This document shows positions 58,753-64,000 of a stretch of DNA of 64,000 bases, piece after piece. A model generated the notes under the pieces. The model was not told the origin of the DNA. It saw nothing but the letters and a program-made list of their open reading frames with translations, and did not search any database. Each line of letters opens with the position of its first letter. Position 1 is the stretch's first letter. This DNA is from Chitinophagaceae bacterium (GTDB taxonomy: Bacteria > Bacteroidota > Bacteroidia > Chitinophagales > Chitinophagaceae). The stretch is taken from the NCBI GenBank assembly GCA_947457465.1, contig CANGWB010000001.1:62001-126000 (forward strand). The letters are read 5' to 3'. The translations under genes and the position numbers were made by a program.

Positions 58753-59772
58753 CTCCCACACTTCCTTCCCTCTCAACAACGCATCCAAATCAGGCTGCTT
58801 GTTCTTCTCCGCCACAACCAATTGCTCAGCCATCAGGTCTTCGTAGCAAACACGCTCGGTGGCATAGAACACACCGAAGGGACGAGGGAAATGACCCTCT
58901 TTATTCGGATCATCGAACATACGGGTCAGGATCTGCGCTTTATACAGATCCGTTTCATCATGTATCCAGCAATCATCGGCACTGAATCCATCCGCGAATG
59001 AAATCACTTCCGGCTTCAATCCATTCAGTCGTATACCTTTTTCTTTCTCCGCTCCGAATACCAGTGGCTGACCTTGCTCCAAGATCAAGGTCTCGGTAAG
59101 CTTGGTTCCTTTCTCCGTGAAGATTTCAAACGCCCCGTCATTAAAGATGTTGCAATTCTGATAGATCTCAAGGAAAGAAGATCCCTTGTGCCCATGCGCA
59201 CGAAGCAACATCGCTTGCAAATGCTTGGGATCACGGTCCATCGAACGCGCCACGAAGGTGGCATCCGCACCCAAGGCCAAGGCAGCGGGATTGAACGGAT
59301 GATCGATGCTTCCCATCGGTGTACTCTTCGTGATCTTGTGTTCTTCCGAAGTTGGCGAATATTGTCCTTTAGTCAGACCATAGATCTGATTATTGAACAT
59401 CAGAATATTCACATTGAAGTTCCGGCGAAGCAGGTGAATGGTATGATTTCCGCCGATACTCAAACTGTCTCCATCACCCGTGATGATCCAAACACTGAGA
59501 TCGGGACGAGAAGCTTTCAATCCGGAAGCGATCGACGTCGCTCTTCCATGGATCGAGTGCATCCCGAATGTATTCATGTAGTACGGAAAACGACTGCTAC
59601 AACCGATGCCAGAAATGAAAACAATGTTCTCCCGAGGGATCCCCAACGTGGGCATCACTTTCTGTACCTGGGCCAAGATGGAATAATCGCCACAACCCGG
59701 ACACCAACGTACTTCCTGGTCCGTGGCAAAATCTTTGGCTGTCAATAAAGGCTGAACCGTTGTTTCCGACAT
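58744..59772 (-). CDS. korB: 2-oxoacid:ferredoxin oxidoreductase subunit beta
   Basis: DQEVRWCPGCGDYSILAQVQKVMP, GIGCSSRFPYYMNTFGMHSIHGRA, ITGDGDSLSIGGNHTIHLLRRN. Start set at MSETTVQ. Confidence 0.94.
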   Translation of the reverse strand: MSETTVQPLLTAKDFATDQEVRWCPGCGDYSILAQVQKVMPTLGIPRENIVFISGIGCSSRFPYYMNTFGMHSIHGRATSIASGLKASRPDLSVWIITGDGDSLSIGGNHTIHLLRRNFNVNILMFNNQIYGLTKGQYSPTSEEHKITKSTPMGSIDHPFNPAALALGADATFVARSMDRDPKHLQAMLLRAHGHKGSSFLEIYQNCNIFNDGAFEIFTEKGTKLTETLILEQGQPLVFGAEKEKGIRLNGLKPEVISFADGFSADDCWIHDETDLYKAQILTRMFDDPNKEGHFPRPFGVFYATERVCYEDLMAEQLVVAEKNKQPDLDALLRGKEVWEIS

Positions 59773-59776
59773 GTGG

Positions 59777-59784
59777 CAAAGGTA
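59777..59784 (-). promoter_or_regulatory. -7 element TACCTTTG 4 nt before the korB ATG
   Basis: Minus strand TACCTTTG-CCAC-ATG. Confidence 0.45.
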
Positions 59785-59850
59785 ACAAAGAACCAAGATC
59801 ATCACGACCCACCCGTTCCTTTCGTATTTTAGGCCATAAATCTCCACGCC

Positions 59851-61980
59851 ATGCGTTTGATCCGAATCATCTGCCTATTTCTGTACCTGCCAGTAATTGC
59901 CCAAAACGGAAACGAACCCATGCGGGTCACCGACCTCACCAAGATCCGTTCCATCGGCTCGATCGCGGTCAGTCCCGATGGCAAACAGGTTGTTTATGTG
60001 GTTACCGCCATCGAACCCAAAGGAGAGGAATTCAACTACATCAACCAACTCTGGCTATCCGACCTGAGCGGAAAATCCCAGCCCATTCAACTCACCTCCA
60101 AAGAAAATGCCGGTCAACCCGCTTGGAGTCCCGACGGCAAACAAATAGCCTTCATCCGCAACGCCGATAACAAACCTCAGATCTTTTTACTCCCCCTTCA
60201 AGGCGGCGAAGCCAAACAACTCACCACCCACAAATACGGCGCCAGCAATCCACAATTCAGTGCCGACGGAAAAAAAATCCTCTTCTCCTCCGGTGTCGGA
60301 TACAACGACCTGTTGAACGACTCGGCCCTCAATCCCGGTAAACAACCGCCCACGTGGACTTCCGAGCGCCCTGGCTATCCGGAGACAGCCAACACGGCCA
60401 AACCCGATCCCAACGGTTCTCTTGAACAGATCCGCGCCTACCTCGATAAAAACGCCGCCGATCAAAAAGCAACCGTCATACACCGACTGAATTTTCAGGA
60501 CGAAGCCAACGTCAATCCCGCTCTTTCCTTCAATCACTATTATCAACTCGAACTGAATACCGATGCCAAACCACAAGCCCTTACCCGCGGTTTCTTTCGC
60601 TACGGCAACGCTCAGTATCTCCCGAACGGAGATATGTTGATGATCACACAGATCGATTCCACACAACACCCCGACCGATCCCGCGGCAATCAGATCCGAA
60701 GGCTCAGTGCCGATGGCAAATGGACAACACTGCTGAACGGAGCGGAAACACAATACAGCAACCTGCGCGTTTCTCCGAGTGGAAAATCGATAGCCTTTCT
60801 GCGCGCACCCGAAGAGGGATTACAGATCGCCGAGCTCTGCATCGCCCCGATCGATAACCCAACACAATTCAAAACCTATCCGTTCGACCGAAGCAAAAAC
60901 AACCTGCGCTGGAGTAGTGATGAAAAGTCGGTCTACTTCACAGCACAATCGAACGGCGTTGCACCGATCTACCGACTTGACATCAACGCGCAAAAAATCG
61001 TACCCATCACCGGAAACAATAATGGCATTTCTCAACTTGAAGTCCTACCCAAACAATTGGTATATGTGCAAACCAATATTGAAAGTCCCTTCGAATTATA
61101 CCGCAGCGAACTCACTGGCGAAAAACCACAACAACTCACCGAACTGAATACCACGTGGATCGTCTCCAAAAAAATCAGCCGCCCGGAGAAACAAATTTTC
61201 TATAACGAACTCAATCAACCAGTCGAATACTGGGTGATGAAACCAACTAATTATGAAGCCAGAAAAAAATATCCGGTACTCCTCGAGATACATGGCGGGC
61301 CTTCATCTATGTGGGGACCAGGCGAAGCCAGCATGTGGCACGAATACCAATATTTCTGCAGCCAAGGTTATGGCGTCGTGTATTGCAATCCGCGCGGCAG
61401 CGGCGGATACGGATTGGATTTTCTAAAAAGCAATGTGAATGATTGGGGAACCGGTCCTACCCGCGATGTACTCAAAGCACTCGATCTGACCGTAGCAGAA
61501 GGGTGGACAGATACAACCAAGCTTTTAGTCACCGGTGGCTCCTATGCCGGATACCTGGTGGCGTGGATCATTTCACATGATAAACGATTTGCTGCTGCCT
61601 GTTCACAACGTGGCGTATATGATCTGGCTACCTTTTTCGGAGAAGGAAATGCCTGGCGACTCGTCCCCAATTATTTCGGTGGATATCCCTGGCAGGAACC
61701 CACCCGCAACATCCTGCAACGTGAATCACCACTCACCTACGTGGAGAACATCACGACCCCATACATTATTTTTCATGGCGATAACGATCGACGGACCGGA
61801 TTCGTACAAAGCGAGATGATCTACAGAAGCCTGAAAGTACTGGACCGCCCCGTCGAATACGTACGCCACCCGAATGCGACACATGAGATCACGCGCAGCG
61901 GAGTCAATCGCCAACGCATCGATCAAATGCTCCGTACCTACGAATTTTTTGAGCGATGGATACAAACCAAATCAAAATGA
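59851..61980 (+). CDS. S9 family peptidase (prolyl oligopeptidase/acylaminoacyl peptidase-like)
   Basis: WD40-like propeller N-terminus (SPDGKQVVYV, SPDGKQIAFI), catalytic VTGGSYAGYLVAW, HGDNDRRTGFVQSEM, C-terminal His HPNATHEI. Confidence 0.94.
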   Translation: MRLIRIICLFLYLPVIAQNGNEPMRVTDLTKIRSIGSIAVSPDGKQVVYVVTAIEPKGEEFNYINQLWLSDLSGKSQPIQLTSKENAGQPAWSPDGKQIAFIRNADNKPQIFLLPLQGGEAKQLTTHKYGASNPQFSADGKKILFSSGVGYNDLLNDSALNPGKQPPTWTSERPGYPETANTAKPDPNGSLEQIRAYLDKNAADQKATVIHRLNFQDEANVNPALSFNHYYQLELNTDAKPQALTRGFFRYGNAQYLPNGDMLMITQIDSTQHPDRSRGNQIRRLSADGKWTTLLNGAETQYSNLRVSPSGKSIAFLRAPEEGLQIAELCIAPIDNPTQFKTYPFDRSKNNLRWSSDEKSVYFTAQSNGVAPIYRLDINAQKIVPITGNNNGISQLEVLPKQLVYVQTNIESPFELYRSELTGEKPQQLTELNTTWIVSKKISRPEKQIFYNELNQPVEYWVMKPTNYEARKKYPVLLEIHGGPSSMWGPGEASMWHEYQYFCSQGYGVVYCNPRGSGGYGLDFLKSNVNDWGTGPTRDVLKALDLTVAEGWTDTTKLLVTGGSYAGYLVAWIISHDKRFAAACSQRGVYDLATFFGEGNAWRLVPNYFGGYPWQEPTRNILQRESPLTYVENITTPYIIFHGDNDRRTGFVQSEMIYRSLKVLDRPVEYVRHPNATHEITRSGVNRQRIDQMLRTYEFFERWIQTKSK

Positions 61981-62369
61981 GGATACCGAAGACTTTTATT
62001 ATAGTTGGTACTTTTGCCGGTATGCTTTTCGTGCTGACGGCAGCCAATCCGCTACCCAAACGAAATCTGCAGGTACTTCCCGATGATATTTCCGATTCGC
62101 AACTCGACAGCATCATGAAACAATACAACAAAGCACTGGGCGTGTCCTGCAATTTTTGTCACATAAAAAGAAGTGATTACCCGGATAGTCTTGATTACGC
62201 ATCCGACAAAGACCCAATGAAAACCACGGCTCGTAAAATGATGCGCATGACCATCGAGATCAACCAGAAAAACTTCATGACCGACGAAAATAAACGTCCC
62301 CACGAGCTCAATGAAGTAACCTGTTACACCTGCCATCGGGGCGAGGCTTGGATCGAATCCGGTCAATAA
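61977..62369 (+). CDS. Diheme c-type cytochrome (photosynthetic reaction centre cyt c subunit-like)
   Basis: Hydrophobic N-terminus; two heme motifs CNFCH and CYTCH; DDISDSQLDSIMKQYNKALGVSCNFCHIK. ATGA overlap with the upstream stop. Confidence 0.85.
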   Translation: MRIPKTFIIVGTFAGMLFVLTAANPLPKRNLQVLPDDISDSQLDSIMKQYNKALGVSCNFCHIKRSDYPDSLDYASDKDPMKTTARKMMRMTIEINQKNFMTDENKRPHELNEVTCYTCHRGEAWIESGQ

Positions 62370-62372
62370 GCC

Positions 62373-64000
62373 CTAAAAACAATAATGCCCGGCATCAATG
62401 AGCTTGGCAGCAATACGCCGACGAGCCTCTTTGCTGTTGAACGATTCAGCTTTGGTGAATCGCTTCAATCCCAATAACATCATTCGCAACTCATCGCCAC
62501 TTCCGAATGCATTCAATGCATCTTTTCCATGCTTATTCACGGCATCAGCTGAATCGTAGAGATAGGTTCTAACAATATCGAGCTGTAATCTTGTTTTCTC
62601 TTCGCCTTCGCGTTCGGTGTGTTTACGCACACGCAGTAAGGCACTCTCAGCATGAAACACAGCGATGGCCATATCCGCTAGGTGCATCAGGATCTCCTGC
62701 TCTTGCTCCAACTGCATCATCAGTTTCTGCGCCGCCGCTCCTGAAACCAACAGAATCGCTTTCTTCAGGTTATCGATGAGCTTCTGCTCGGGCGCGAACA
62801 AGGTTGTATCCGGTTCTCCGAAATCCGGAATGCTCATCAATTCTTTCTGAATGGCGAATGCAGGGGTCATCAGATCGAGCCGACCAGCCATGGCGCGCTT
62901 CAAGGTCATATCGAGTGTCAACAATCGATTGATCTCATTGGTACCCTCATAGATTCGATTGATCCGACTGTCGCGATACGCACGCGAAATACCATACTCA
63001 GCACTATATCCATTACCACCATGGATCTGTACCCCTTCATCTACACAATAATCCAACACCTCGCTGCCGAAAACTTTTAGTATGGCACATTCAATGGCAT
63101 ATTCTTCCGCTGCGCCGAGCAGGGCCTCATTGAATGGCTTGCCTTCAGCCAGCAATTCCTTTTCTTTCTCGTCGATCCATTTTGCACTGCGATACAAGGC
63201 TGCATCACCCACGTATAGCTGGATGGCCATATCCGCGAGCTTTTGCTGTATGGCACCGAAGGAGGCGATGGGTTTCTTGAACTGCTCTCTTGTTTTGGCA
63301 TATTCAATGGAGGTGTTGAGTGCCATCTGCGCGCCACCGAGCGCAGCTGCACAAAGTTTGAGACGACCGATGTTCAGGATATTGAACGCGATCTTATGTC
63401 CTTTTCCGATCTCGCCGAGTACGTTTTCTACCGGGACTTTGCAATCCTGGAAATACAATTGAACCGTGGAAGATCCCTTGATTCCCATTTTCTCTTCCTC
63501 CGGACCTTGTGTGAATCCCTCCATCCCTCTCTCAACGATGAAAGCCGTGAACTGCTTACCATCGATCTTGGCAAACACCGTATAGATCTGTGCGAATCCG
63601 CCGTTCGTGATCCAGCATTTTTGTCCATTGAGGATATAATGTTTGCCGTCGGCACTTAGTGTAGCAGTTGTTTTCGCACTCAAGGCATCACTTCCGCTGT
63701 TGGGTTCTGTTAGTCCGTAAGCACCCGCCCATTCACCTGTGATGAGTTTGGGTATATATTTTTGTTTCTGCGCCTCAGTACCGAAATATAAAATGGGTAA
63801 GGTGCCGATGCCAGTATGTGCGGCCACGGCTACTGAAAATGAATAACCGGAACCAAGGAATTGATTGACGATGGTGGAAGAAATAAAATCTTTTCCGAGT
63901 CCGCCATACGCTTCCGGAAACGAGGTGGCCAATAACCCCTGATCACCTGCTTTACGAACCAGTGAAGCCATCAATCCGGATTCCAATGCATCGATCCGAT
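62373..64000 (-). CDS. Acyl-CoA dehydrogenase family protein, 5' truncated by the window edge
   Basis: Frame open to the window end (...RIDALESGLMASLVRKAGDQGLLATSFPEAYGG); AYGLTEPNSGSDALSAKTTA, QCWITNGGFA-like KCWITNG, DSRINRIYEGTNEINRLL. Confidence 0.94.
   Translation of the reverse strand, partial: RIDALESGLMASLVRKAGDQGLLATSFPEAYGGLGKDFISSTIVNQFLGSGYSFSVAVAAHTGIGTLPILYFGTEAQKQKYIPKLITGEWAGAYGLTEPNSGSDALSAKTTATLSADGKHYILNGQKCWITNGGFAQIYTVFAKIDGKQFTAFIVERGMEGFTQGPEEEKMGIKGSSTVQLYFQDCKVPVENVLGEIGKGHKIAFNILNIGRLKLCAAALGGAQMALNTSIEYAKTREQFKKPIASFGAIQQKLADMAIQLYVGDAALYRSAKWIDEKEKELLAEGKPFNEALLGAAEEYAIECAILKVFGSEVLDYCVDEGVQIHGGNGYSAEYGISRAYRDSRINRIYEGTNEINRLLTLDMTLKRAMAGRLDLMTPAFAIQKELMSIPDFGEPDTTLFAPEQKLIDNLKKAILLVSGAAAQKLMMQLEQEQEILMHLADMAIAVFHAESALLRVRKHTEREGEEKTRLQLDIVRTYLYDSADAVNKHGKDALNAFGSGDELRMMLLGLKRFTKAESFNSKEARRRIAAKLIDAGHYCF

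Noticed and set aside
59074-59748. 224-aa plus-strand ORF opposite korB
   Set aside because: Antisense to a well-supported korB; no coherent domain features.

Overview
This 64 kb window comes from a Bacteroidetes chromosome; the gene content looks Chitinophagaceae-like. It is almost entirely protein-coding and mostly conserved core genes: yidD-rnpA-rpmH, murI, two ompH/skp genes, bamA, uppS, nadK, gmk, tatC, rpiB, asnB, lysS, lptC, coaX, meaB, typA, fabH, ctaA, rnhB, a YrdC/Sua5 gene and korB. Type IX secretion/gliding components are present: gldC, a GldE/CorC-like protein and a PorP/SprF protein. I saw no rRNA, tRNA, CRISPR array, prophage or transposase. The least ordinary regions are: (1) a 3141-aa modular surface protein (45921-55346) with a type-B T9SS C-terminus, in which LamG-like domains appear to be inserted at the same point inside near-identical Ig-like repeats; (2) a MazF-like toxin paired with an antitoxin that has a ParD-like N-terminus; (3) a recurring intergenic repeat, CTCAAC plus about 3 variable nt, clustered at gene ends; (4) at least eight genes where a TAnnTTTG-like -7 element ends only 3-6 nt before the start codon, predicting leaderless mRNAs; (5) a terminator-like hairpin between a candidate promoter and the uppS start codon. 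All calls come from reading the sequence and translations; no database search was run.
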